Notes under the pieces: model-generated
What the model was told of the DNA's origin: nothing
What the model saw: the letters and a program-made list of their open reading frames with translations, nothing else
Databases searched by the model: none
Part shown: piece by piece, positions 37,801-49,000 of the stretch
Layout: every line of letters begins with the position of its first letter
Position numbering within the stretch: the first letter of the stretch is position 1
Position numbers and translations under genes: made by a program
Assembly (NCBI RefSeq): GCF_036884655.1
Contig: NC_088339.1
Coordinates: 22,924,501-22,988,500 of the forward strand
Length of the DNA: 64,000 bases
Reading direction: 5' to 3'
DNA from: Musa acuminata AAA Group
Lineage: Eukaryota > Streptophyta > Magnoliopsida > Zingiberales > Musaceae

Positions 37801-40800
37801 GACTGTCTTAGTCTCCAATTTGGCAAGGGAACAAATGAAGAGACACAAGAACCCATAGGACAAGAATAATCAAAAAATCTATGACACTCATATGGTAATG
37901 TCATAAGGTATCTGACTTATCTTGATTAAATTTTATGTTTCACTGTTTCAATGTGTGCCAGCTTGTAGCGGGTGGCATTACCGTATTCCCAGAAACCCAT
38001 CGATATGCCTTTTGTCAGTCATCTATAATCTCGTTGCAAATAAGATGATAAATTACAGTATAACTCAAACAAACAATATGGTTCATGATCCATTTTCATC
38101 ATTTTCTAGGTCCTGCCAACCACTTGGGGTTTAAACATGGTTTGGTACTGACTTGTACCTTTTGGGAAGTTAACTAGCATGCCCATATCAGAAGCACAAC
38201 TTTATGGTTCCAATGCCCAAGCTGTTAGATTGCAGGACTGGAATGATCAAGTCCAGAGAATCTCCTATGGTTCATGAAGTTTTAAAGAGAGACAACTACA
38301 TAATACAGCTGTTATATATTCTAAAATGATCTCCACTTGATGATCAAGTTATTTTCTGCAAAGAAAATGTAGAAATTACAGTATAGTCATTTAATGTATA
38401 ATTAATGAAGTTGGATGACATCTTCGCACATAAACTTTCACAAGGAAAGATTCTACGAAAAGTTAATCTACAACGAGCAATAATTGGAACTCGAAACAAA
38501 CAAACTATCATAGTGACATCAGTTGCAAACTTTTTGGTTTTTACAGGACCATAATAACTTACCTACTAGCATTCACATCCTAACAGCATTAAAAAATATG
38601 TTGAACATACCTAATAAGTAATATCAATACATTTCTCCTATTTATTACTGCATTGATTTTTGTCCCCTTGATATATTGGACACTTCATTTGCTTTCAAAT
38701 CCAACTCTCATGTCCATGACGATGTTTTGTTGCTTAAATCAATGTGAAAAGAAGATGTTTCTAAAAGATCAGATGTATTAGAAAACATCAAGCTAGCTAC
38801 TTGTTAATCAACAAAGAAAATACATGAATAAAAAATCACATGAAAAATCCATCTGGTTTCAGAAGATAAACCATAGTCACCGTTCAATCAAAATTGGACA
38901 TATATAAATTGGTTTTGGTCGAACAACCAAAACTCCAAGTACTCAGGGGAATTTTATATCAGGTTGAATATCAATAAATTAAAAGAAAAAGAAAGATTCA
39001 TTTAACAACATCATTAATGATACTGACAAATAGATACATATTAAAAGATTACCAAGATTTGTGATATTTTACTATACAAAAATAATCCACAAACAATTCT
39101 AGTCACTCACCGTAAGCGCTGCATAAACTGGAACATAAGAAGTTCCAGCATAATTAGCCTTGTGATCTGTAGATTCTCGCATAAGCTGTGAAAGTTTTGC
39201 CAGTAAGGAAAAGCTAGAACATGGAACAAATTTTCAAATAACTAAGAAGCTTAAACATATAAAACGCATAAGGTGCAAGTAGTATATTAAGATACTCGTG
39301 GCTAATGTTGATTTATGGGTGCATAAACTCAGTACCACCTTTTTGTCGATCATTACAAGCTAGAGTTCAACAACATCTATAGGTTGCAAGAATTAATGTT
39401 AGAGATTGCACAAAGGGATGCCAAAAGAAGAAAAGTTTAATAGGGGTGATGATAATTCTTGTGGCCCTACTAATGCACATAGACGTAATGGCATTTGTTT
39501 TGATCTTTTGTGTTGTTAGCTTTTATCCCACATGACCTCTCATACCAATGGAACCTACCATGTAGTTTGATAAGCAGCTGATTCTGCAATTTTGTAACAC
39601 TATAGAAGGCTTATCAAGATTAATTCAAATAAGCATTATCTTTCAGGTTTTAATTTATATATGATTGCAGCAATGCAGCAAATAACAACAGTGATCTAAA
39701 TTAGAGTAGGTACCAACAACAACATCTAACTTATATACGCATGCATGCATGAGATGTTGTTCCTTCATGACATTAAATTTAAATATTTGTGTGTGAATTG
39801 ACATAAATTTCATCTAACTGGTAGCTTGTAACAAGATAACGAAGAAAATGGAACTTTTAAGTATGAAACCTACCATGCTGAGCTTAGTTTCATTTATTAC
39901 TGACCTCACAACACAAGCAGTTTAGGAAAATATCAAAGAAACATACCTGGTCATGTCCAACACAATCTGGTGAGTTAATGGGGCTTGCATTAGCATACTT
40001 CTCGCTTTTGATGTCTCTTTCAGCAACTACAATGGAATCAAAGGATGTTGGTGACAAACTCTCATCAATCCTGAGTAAAGCAGCCTGAGAGTCCAAGGAT
40101 GCTTTGATGGAGCAGTTCTTTAGAGAAGTGGCAGATAAAGGACTGTCACTCGATCTAATTGGAAATGGTGCCTGCAGGTATAAAAATCATCAGAATCATA
40201 GAGGCACTAGATGACAACTGATATCTGAAAAAAGATATTATTTTAAACTCGACAACTTTAAACTTATACCAGGATATATCAAAACCAGTATATACTTTTT
40301 GAAAAACTGCATTTTAGAATGAAGGGAATGCTAAAGTAGGAAAGTAATTAATTTTCTGAGAAACATATAGAGGAATAACAGAACCTCTGTGTTTGAGACT
40401 AACTTCACCACACAAAAGAAAAAGAAAAGCAAGCAGTATACCTATTTTAATTGTTTAATCGGAGGAATCACAATTTGGTTAAAATTTTGTCAACCAAACT
40501 TATTTCTACTAGTTTCATGCCTAAGCTGTCCGTCAAAATGTCAAATGCAAGCACACATATTTCTTAAGATTTATAATCTTCAAGAAACTTCGGCCAATCT
40601 TGTACCCAAACCTATACAAGAAAGGGAGACCGCATCTGCACATTCAAACAAGTTCACCTAGGAAACTATAATCTTTTCAGACAAGTGATTCAGAGAAATT
40701 CCAACATGAAACCTTTTTCACACTTTTTGATTTCACTTTCACTACCACTGTTTACAAACGATTAAATTAATGACTTGCAACCCTAGTCTAAGTCCCCATT

Positions 40801-41413
40801 GTCTAGTAGGATGGTTCAGAAGGGGGGGAAAGCACAGCAAGAGGGGAACTTCAAAGAATAGTACAGGAAAATTCGCGTTTATATGTCAAAAGAATATGAA
40901 TTGGAGAGCAATAAGTGGTACCAGTTGGGTTGGAGGAGGGGGCGGGGGTGCGGCGGGGATGGAGGAGGCCGGAGCGGGGGAGGGGCGAAAGGTGGTGCCA
41001 TCGGGCTCGACGATCCACCCGGCCTCGCGGGCGAGGGCGGCGAGCACGTCGTTCATGTCGGCGCGCGCGGGGAGGAGGAAGTTCCCATACTGTCGGAGGC
41101 CGGCGAGCATGCGGCTGGTGATCGCCCGCCGGTGCCGCTCGCGGAGCTTGGTCCGCTCCTTCTCCTTCTCCCGCTCCTTCCTCCCCTTCGCCACGGCGGA
41201 GCCGCCTCCGGCGGCCACCGCCGCGGCGAAGCCACGGGGCCGGCGCTGGGGCTGTAGGGGCACGTCCTGATCCGACCCGTGGTCAGCCGGTTGCAGCAGC
41301 TGCTGCTGATCGAGGCCACGGCGGAGCCGAGACTGGATGGGGAGGTCTTGATCCGAATCGTGGTCACCCGGCTGCTGCTGCTGCTGGTGATCGAGGTCCT
41401 GCTTCGCGTTCAT
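31851..41413 (-). CDS. BAM8: Nuclear BZR1-beta-amylase protein, BAM8/BAM7 type
   Basis: Transcription factor combining a BZR1/BES1 DNA-binding domain with a glycosyl hydrolase 14 (beta-amylase) domain. Arabidopsis BAM7 and BAM8 act in the nucleus on G-box-containing brassinosteroid-type elements. Ten minus-strand exons were joined: 41413-40922, 40171-39947, 39185-39111, 36882-36679, 34884-34690, 34341-34177, 33474-33214, 32773-32561, 32442-32217 and 31879-31851. All are in phase and give 694 residues. A Gln-rich N terminus precedes the BZR1 basic helix-loop-helix-like region (about 76-140, [21 protein letters not shown]). GH14 blocks include [53 protein letters not shown] and [17 protein letters not shown], which keeps the first catalytic Glu (about 431). 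The position of the second catalytic Glu (LEMRD in true enzymes) reads CCGPQ (587-591), so hydrolysis is probably weak or absent. The gene spans 9.6 kb because of long introns. Confidence 0.95.
37119..37290. repeat. Three-copy minisatellite in BZR1-BAM intron 3
   Basis: Three imperfect copies of a roughly 60-bp unit, each with ACTTGT(T/C)ATTTG(C/T)AGG followed by ATCTGACTC and CTAATGGTA-like sequence. It lies in the 2.2-kb intron between exons 3 and 4. Confidence 0.8.
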
Positions 41414-42489
41414 CGCGCCACTAAAAAGCCCTCATTTTAGGATCGCCTTACCACTATATACTGTCGCACATTTCCATCAATCCACTTGTTATTGTTATTG
41501 AAAGATACTTAAAATAGAATGAGAGTCCTCCGACTAAAAATAGAGGCTTAACTAGATCGAGGGTACTTATTGACTATGGATGTTTAATGTTTCTTTGACT
41601 AAAAATCTTTTTTGTTCGATTTTCGAAACTTTGGTCAATTAATTATTCATGAACTACAATTCAACCTTTCGAATTGGGTCTTTCTTTGCTTTTTCATGAG
41701 CTTTCTAGCTCTAAAAATTAACTTTTAGAGTTATATTAAGAAATTAAAATTATTTTCTAGGTAGAAAATATGAATGTTTTCCTTCTTTTTTTTTTTCTAT
41801 TAGGTTGGAGAAGAATTTTTAAGATTAAATATTCCATATGGTAGAGTGCATTAATAAGACTGCAATGGGAATCTTTTTCCACTCAGAATAGTAGATTTGA
41901 ACTTGACAATGTGTATTTATTTAATATGATATAAGAGGGAAGATTTTGTGCTTTAATTTTCCAGCAACATAGTTATAATTTTAATCTTGCTTAGTGGGAT
42001 TATGATTTTTTGGTCAGGAAAGCATGAATTCGTCAAGCATTTGGTGCTGCAAAACTTGCTTTCCGGTATTGCATGGAAACAAAGCATTACGTGTGGCGTT
42101 AACCTCTCATTCTCGTTACTGGGAATCCCAGGCTTGGTATCAATCTACAATCAAAAGTGACTTCAACCTCCTTCAACCCAGAGTCAAAAGAGGACAAAGT
42201 CATGAAGCTTCGCATGGGGCAAGGTGTATGTAGCAAAGCGGAATCATGCGACTTCTCTCTGTGAAGAATCATGGAGCAGTTTTACAGAACAAAGTCAACT
42301 ACAGCTACAAAGACCTCTTCAGAGTAGATGATGATAGGACCCCCAAACTCTCAAGAGACTTGGGGTTTGTTGTTTTCTAGATTCTTTTTTCCTTACCCTT
42401 TTTATGAGTCTCCTTAGAAAATAAGAAAAGAAAACAATGGATGAAAATTCCCCTGGTTGACTTTTTCTGAATGTTAGGTACTGGAGACG
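41414..42489. other. 5' flank of BZR1-BAM and intergenic spacer
   Basis: AT-rich beyond the BZR1-BAM start. A plus-strand ORF of 69 codons at 42024-42233 has no motif. The last part leads into the 3' flank of uL18 copy B. No gene is supported. Confidence 0.5.
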
Positions 42490-44725
42490 ATCAAACACAT
42501 CAGAAAATCAGATCAACATTCTCTAATGTTCATGCCAAATAACTTGAATAAGCAATGTAGGGCACTGAAAGTAAGAATTGGAGGAACATGAACCTCGATC
42601 AAAAGGAGGGTTCAGTTTCCTCTAATATCTTATATTCAGTGGCTCAACAATAATAGTCCACAGCCATCAGCATCTGGGGTTTTGAAAGTGAGAATTGGTG
42701 GAGATTAACCATTAACTACTGTTGAAATTTCAATTTTCTCCAATATCTCGCTATGTAGGCATCATCAGATACAAACCTTGAGCTCTCGAAGGTACTTTCT
42801 CCATCTTACCTTAATCCATTATAAGTACACTCAGAACAAAAAATTGGACCTCCAAATTCTCATTGAAGATAAATTGATACCCAGAATTCTCGGAATTTTG
42901 ACCCGAAAAACAGTCATCGAGTACTCGAGCACATTAAATATCAATCGAGATAAACTTTTACGTCGATTCCATTGTCTATGAGAGACTGAACAACAGCTCT
43001 TATTTTCCCTTCAAACTTGTCCCTTTCCCTGGGAGTGTAAGTACAAGTGTATACATCAGCTTCTTTTGCCCTCTCTGCTAAGAACCGCCCAACCGCTAAG
43101 CATGCAGGTATATCAGATCTCGACTTTAAAACTGCCTTTATATCCTTGGAGTTGGTTCCTGCAACTGCAACCTGCTTGCATGTCACCCTATGGGTGACGG
43201 AAGCTGAGACAAACCGCTTGGATATGTAGACATCAAGCGAGAAGGGCTCCATATAAGCTATTGTACGCTGCTTGAATGAAATATGTTTATGTGGGCTCTT
43301 TGGTCTCTTTTCCTTCTTGTATGTGTATGGTCTGCTGTTGTCATCATCCAAGAAATCTTCCACACCAAAGAAACTTCTAGGGCCACTGAGGACCTGAGGT
43401 AAGATACAAAAATCATTTAAATTGTATCATTTATTAGTTTAGTAAAGTTAACAATTAATAATTTTATAAAGCATGTGAAAACACCATTATGACTTTAATG
43501 AATGCTCCTTCAACAAGAACTCTAAGTTAAAGCATCTCTTAATCAGATAAGCAACTTGAGATAGGGATGCTTCCAAACGAGAATTAAAAGCCCTTCACAT
43601 ATAGTTAACCAATCAGCATCCATAATGTTTATCCTAAAAACATAGTTGCAAATATCAGTTGGAGGTAAGGAGAACACTTTGGACCAAGATCTTGAACCTT
43701 GCCTAGAAGTATGACAAAGTAAGATACCAGAGGACAAATAAAGAGGATGCCATCATGGATAACAACATTGACTTCCCTTGGTTTGGAGAATGTGCACAAA
43801 AACAGAAGCACATTTGATCAAAACTTGGTTTCTTTTGGGGCAACCTGTTCTTGAGTATGCATGGTCATCATGTAACTCTTAAATCCAATAGATTAGAGTA
43901 TGCTCGATTAGCAGCCTCTTAAGAATGAACCTTATTTCATGGGAGTCATGTATTACAAAATTGAATACACATGTTTCTGGAATATCATCACCAAATATTA
44001 CTGAATAATTAAATGTTCATTACGTAGTATATAAGATTTTTTTTTTTTGAAGCAATGGTTTTCTGTCAAGTATTTCAACCAAGGTTGTTGATCTACAGGT
44101 AAACGCACCACATGGCTTCTTAAATATTCTATTTTGTTGCAAGAATTGGCTCGTAAGTCATAATATAGTCCAACTTTCTGTAATCAAAACATACTAATTT
44201 GTTAAAAAATCTACCAAGTTGGTTCAGTGATTCCAAGTCCATCAGCAAATAGGGCCCTCAAAGGAATCAATGTAAATGGGTGAATATTTGTAAGTAAAGA
44301 TACTTGACGGCTTAGTTTTGATACAATTTACCTTCTGACATTGTGAAGTACATGTTCTAACCCCATTTCATTCTTATTCTACTTTGAAATCTCAATTAGA
44401 AACAATTATAGTAGATCACACAAAAAAGAACTATTTGTTTCTGTAAAATAACATAATCACATCAAAATGAAATGAAAAAGAACAATCACCAATTTCAGTC
44501 TTCATCAGTGCATGACATAAGATAAAAAGAATAATCACAACATGTATGATGTGCATAACCAGCAAAAATGCAGGCAAAAGAAGAGAAAGAACAGAATTCA
44601 GCACCAATAAGTCACCTTTCCATCATGGAAACAACGCCGACAAACAAATGAAAGAGTCCTATCTCCATAATCCATTGCATGGCTTCCTTTCCTCCATGTG
44701 TTGTTCAAAATATTTCTAATCATCG
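42490..44725 (-). repeat. Segmental duplication, arm B (inverted copy of about 13220-15655)
   Basis: Collinear minus-strand match to arm A through 3' flank, exon 2, intron and exon 1. Within the 3' flank (about 42540-42760) arm B carries an extra partial repeat of the AGAATTGG(A/T)GGA..ATATCT segment. Confidence 0.88.
42941..44723 (-). CDS. Organellar ribosomal protein uL18 (L18p/L5e family), copy B
   Basis: Inverted paralogue of the gene at 13227-15282. Two exons, 44723-44616 and 43393-42941, join in phase 0 and encode 186 residues. Differences from copy A are few. The leader reads ILNNTWRKG instead of ILNTIRKG, CRRCFHDGK replaces CRRGFHDGK, LDVYISKR replaces LDVFISKR, YTPRERD replaces YAPRERD, and DVKVYLD replaces DIKVYLD. 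All exon and splice signals are intact, so it can encode a full 5S-rRNA-binding uL18 protein. The 1.2-kb intron is shorter than that of copy A. Its promoter side is close to the start of the Cys/His-module gene on the other strand. Which copy is ancestral cannot be told from this window. Confidence 0.9.
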
Positions 44726-46008
44726 CCTAAAAATAAACACAAAAAATAGGTTGATTACTAGTTATCAAACTAAAACAAAAGCAAGAATTACAATTTACCA
44801 CATACTAAACAATACTTCCACTCCCACTATTGTTATCATCATAAAAAACTTTGCATTTAGCAATATTAACAAAGAAGCATCAAAGTTTGATATCTGTAAT
44901 AGATATTCAGCAGGTGCACTTTGATATCTATAATAGATCAGCCCGCTGTATGCGAAGCTCACAAGGTCAGTATTCAGCAATGGTTTTATCAGATCAAATT
45001 AACAGGAAAATAAGCTATTAACTAGAAGAATAGTGGACGAGAAAGAGGGAACTCAACGATGCAAAAACGAAATTTATAACAACATATTAGATCGTCCTCA
45101 CCAAATGCACATCTTACTCAAGAATCGACTTGCTCTCGGCGAACCATGGACACTTTACAATAGAGAAAACATCGGGGATCATAAGAAACCCCAATTCTTA
45201 AAGAACAAAGCCTGCAGAAATGGCAGAGGAGACTACCAAACTAAACGACATGATCAGACCTCTTACTGGATCACAGAAGAGAGAATCGCCGTTCGGCTGA
45301 TGGAATCGAAGGCGAGAGATGGCGCACGACGGACGTATTCCCAAGTAGACGATGCCCTAAAGAAGAATGACGGGTGTCAGCCTCGGCACCGGCCGGGCCA
45401 CATGTTTACTGGGCCGGATCGAACTCTATCCACCCAAACCTTTATATGACGACCACTACTATCGTTCACACACGCATTCTCACTCGATTGACTACGCATG
45501 TATTTATTTGAGGAAAAATGTCGATCCATTGCGCGGCCCTTTCGTGCCTTCTCGTCGCTATCTCCTCGACGCGAATGACGCAATTGATGTCGCAGGGCGG
45601 GTATGAAACGTGCCTCCAGCGGGCGCCGCTCGAGACCACCGAAATGCTTCGAGCGAACGACTTCAGCCACTATGTAAGATTCCGCTTAAAACTCCACTCT
45701 CTACGGTGTCGTGAGTTGAGTCGTTTGTTGCATCGAAATTATCAAAGCTGTGGTTGACCTTAGCGCCGCCCACCAATGACGGCATTTATTTCCTTCTCGT
45801 GTCCTCCTCCCATCTGTCTTCTTTGTCCTTTTCCGTCTTCTTCCCAAATCGCATTCGAGAATTCGAGGCTCGTATTATCTTCCAGACTAGCAAGCATCCA
45901 AAGGAAGAAAGGAGGATTCTTAATTTTTCTTGTTGTTATAGCTCGAAATCGAAGAGGAAGCCCCCAGCATTTTCTTTGTTCCTGGCAGGCGATCGAAGCC
46001 TACGGGGG
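44724..46008. promoter_or_regulatory. Head-to-head intergenic region between uL18 copy B and the Cys/His-module gene
   Basis: About 1.3 kb separates the two divergent start codons, and 5' UTRs of both genes probably occupy part of it. A GC-richer stretch at about 45280-45640 (CGGCGAACC, GGCCGGGCC and GCGGGCGCC sequences) may be the shared promoter core. The frame upstream of 46009 is open but looks like UTR. A possible leader intron of copy B ends in TTTTAG just before its start. Confidence 0.4.
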
Positions 46009-49000
46009 ATGGAGAGGGAGGGGAGGGTGAATCCAGATTGCGTTAACGCTTCCAATCCCTTCCATGTGTGCGCGGAGTATTGCGTCCAGCGAGCTCATGT
46101 ATTGAAGCCGCGAAGCCCGCGGCCAAAATTAGGTCTTTTTTTTTCTTTTCCTTTTCTCTTCCTATTGACTCCTTTCTTTATTTCTTCTCTGATTTGATCT
46201 GCTCTATTTTTGTCTTTTTTATTTATCGAGCATTGAAAATTTGAACTTTGTAGTTGTTGCAGCTCAAAATGGGGAGAGACGTGAAGGGGATCGAGGGATG
46301 GTAGTTGCAGAAAGAAATGTGGATCCTTCGTGTCGCAACGTCTCGAATCCATACCACCAGTGTGCTGAGTACTGCTCTCCAAGAAGTCCCCAAGTCAAAG
46401 AACTAAACGGGGAGAAGCGATCAGGTCTGATTCTTTCGTGGGTTACGGATTGTTTTGTAATCACCGATAATTTTCTCCCTTAATATAAATACATTATTAT
46501 AAATAATATATTACTTTATTTAAATTATTAACTTCCTTGTTTATGTAATATAATTAAGGAAATGATTAAATTAATTTCTTTAATCATGCGAACAAGTTAA
46601 ATTTTTTTCAATCAATTAAATTATTAATTGATTTATTTCCTAATAAGTAATGTGATTTTTAGGAAGTAAATAGTTTATATTCTATTTTATGTGTGAATCA
46701 TAAAAAATAAATATTATATTTTTATTTTTATGTGTGAAGGTAAAATAAAAATAAATTTAAAAATAAAATTTAAATTATTACTCCTATAAGTTCCTTGTCC
46801 CTCGTTCTGAGGATTCCTTAAAGAGAGGATCCCAAGGAGAGATAGGATACTTTAGTCTTTTCTAATTAGTTTTGATTCATGTTTTGAAATATTTAATATT
46901 AGAATTGTTATAATTTTATGATGTATAATAATATTTTAATTTTAAAAATTTATAATTAATAAATAATAATAATTGATTTGTGATGTTAGAATGATTATTT
47001 AACGTATAATGGGCTCTTACGTTTAAATGAATTTTAAGATTGATTTAATTATTAAAATTTTTATTTTTGGATTAACACAATAGTTCTAATTTATTTAATT
47101 AGATATATTTGTGTTTCAAGAATTATATATAAATTTTTATATTAATTAGTTTTAAAATTAAGATCAAGAATTTAAATTCTTTAATTTATGGATTTGAGTT
47201 ATTTTTTATAATTTAAAATATTAAAATTTAATTTGATAAGAGGAGTCTAACTAAGGTTTGACCTGAGTTAGGTTAATTTGTCAGACCGGGTTCACCCAAC
47301 CCCTGTAGCCATGTACGACTCAGCTCACGTGACAAGGTATAATCTAACTCATGTGGCCAGGCATGACTTAGCCCATGTGGCCAGGTAGGAGCTAGCCCAT
47401 GTGGTAAGGTATGACCTAACCCATGTGGCCATACATGGTCCAACTCATATGTCAAGGCATGACCCAACTCGTGAGCCAGGCATGACCTAGTTTAATGATA
47501 AGGCTTAGCCCAGTCCATGAAGTTAAGCCTGCCCAGCTATGCGATTGACGCTAGACACATCGTCGCTCCTCTATCTAGCCCATTGTACCTTAGCCCAACC
47601 TATTACTTGGGACAAGCATGTGCGGTGCGCGTGAGCCGTCCAAGACTCAAGTGGGTACTATACGACATAGTCTGATTTCCTCTCCCTTTATTGGTTTGAG
47701 CTTGTTAATTGACTGAATCAGATAGGTTTAATCGGTTCAAGCCGAGTTAGGATGATTCTAGACCAACTTGACTAGTTCAAACCTACTTGACATAATCAAA
47801 ATCAATCAAATCTAAATTAGATCTTTCTAGGGTGATTTTAGATCGGTTCCATAAGGATTTGAGATTGATTATATTAGGTCCAGTTGGATTGAGTTTGTTT
47901 TAAGTCAATTATGTCATTTCAATTAGGATTTTGGTTGATTAAGGACTATTAAGAGATTAATATCTTATGTTTTTTATGATTTGATGAACTTAAAAGTTTT
48001 ATCTGAAAGTATTATTTGGAAATGATTATTGGTTTTTTACTTTTTTAAGTTTATGATATTGACCTGATTGTTACCATATAGTATATGTGATTATGCTAGT
48101 GATCCACATTGGAAATGCAACCTGTGAAAGGAGCTACGCGTCCATCATAGTACAGAGCCACTTATGGACATAGTCTAGCAGATTATACATTAATCATGGT
48201 CCCTCATAATATTTTATTATATTATTTCTTAGATGTATGCATAAATGAATAGATGAATATAAATGAATGATCATAATTGTTTATGTATCCATGTCGAGGG
48301 TAGGTAGAGCGATTCCATTCGGGGATTAGTGGACCGTCAAACGTGATGGTTAGACAGTTTCTCCATTCACTGTTGAGAGGAATTCATCTTATGGAGTATG
48401 CATCTCCATCCGTTGTTGGGAGAGTACACCATCGAGTGTGATGTATACCTTTGTTATCTGACTGTTATGTATGTGTTACATGTGATTGATGCATGATTTT
48501 ATTTATTACAAAAAGAATTATCATTATTTTTTTGATGTATGAGTTTTATAATGAATTGATATATTATCATTTCTTATTAAATTATTGATATTTGTATATG
48601 TTTCACAAATACTGAAGATTTGTTTTATAATTTTTTAAAGATTCCTACCAGCATATGTGATTGCTGATATTTTTTTATTTTATTTTTATTTTTAAAATAA
48701 TCTATTACTTTATAATAGATCTAAGACCTAGGTGGAAGAGACTTTTTTGTCACTTGTGGTCCTACCACAAAGATGTGATCATTTTTTTAGTGAATAAAAT
48801 ATTTACTATTGTAAAGATATGGATTTGAATTCAAGGATGAAAAGAAAAAAGAATGTCTTCTGTAAATTATGAATAACAAAATGGTGATTATTATTTTTTA
48901 TAAATTTAGGATGTGACATGTTGATTCAAAGAAGAAATTTAGGTGCTTTGTGATGCTTTTTTCTTTCCTTCTTGCTGATATGAGTTGTTTCTTATTAGAT

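Noticed and set aside
47273..47467. 64-codon minus-strand ORF with W-P-H-G-L repeats
   Set aside because: Entirely explained by the 24-bp minisatellite, whose period is a multiple of three.
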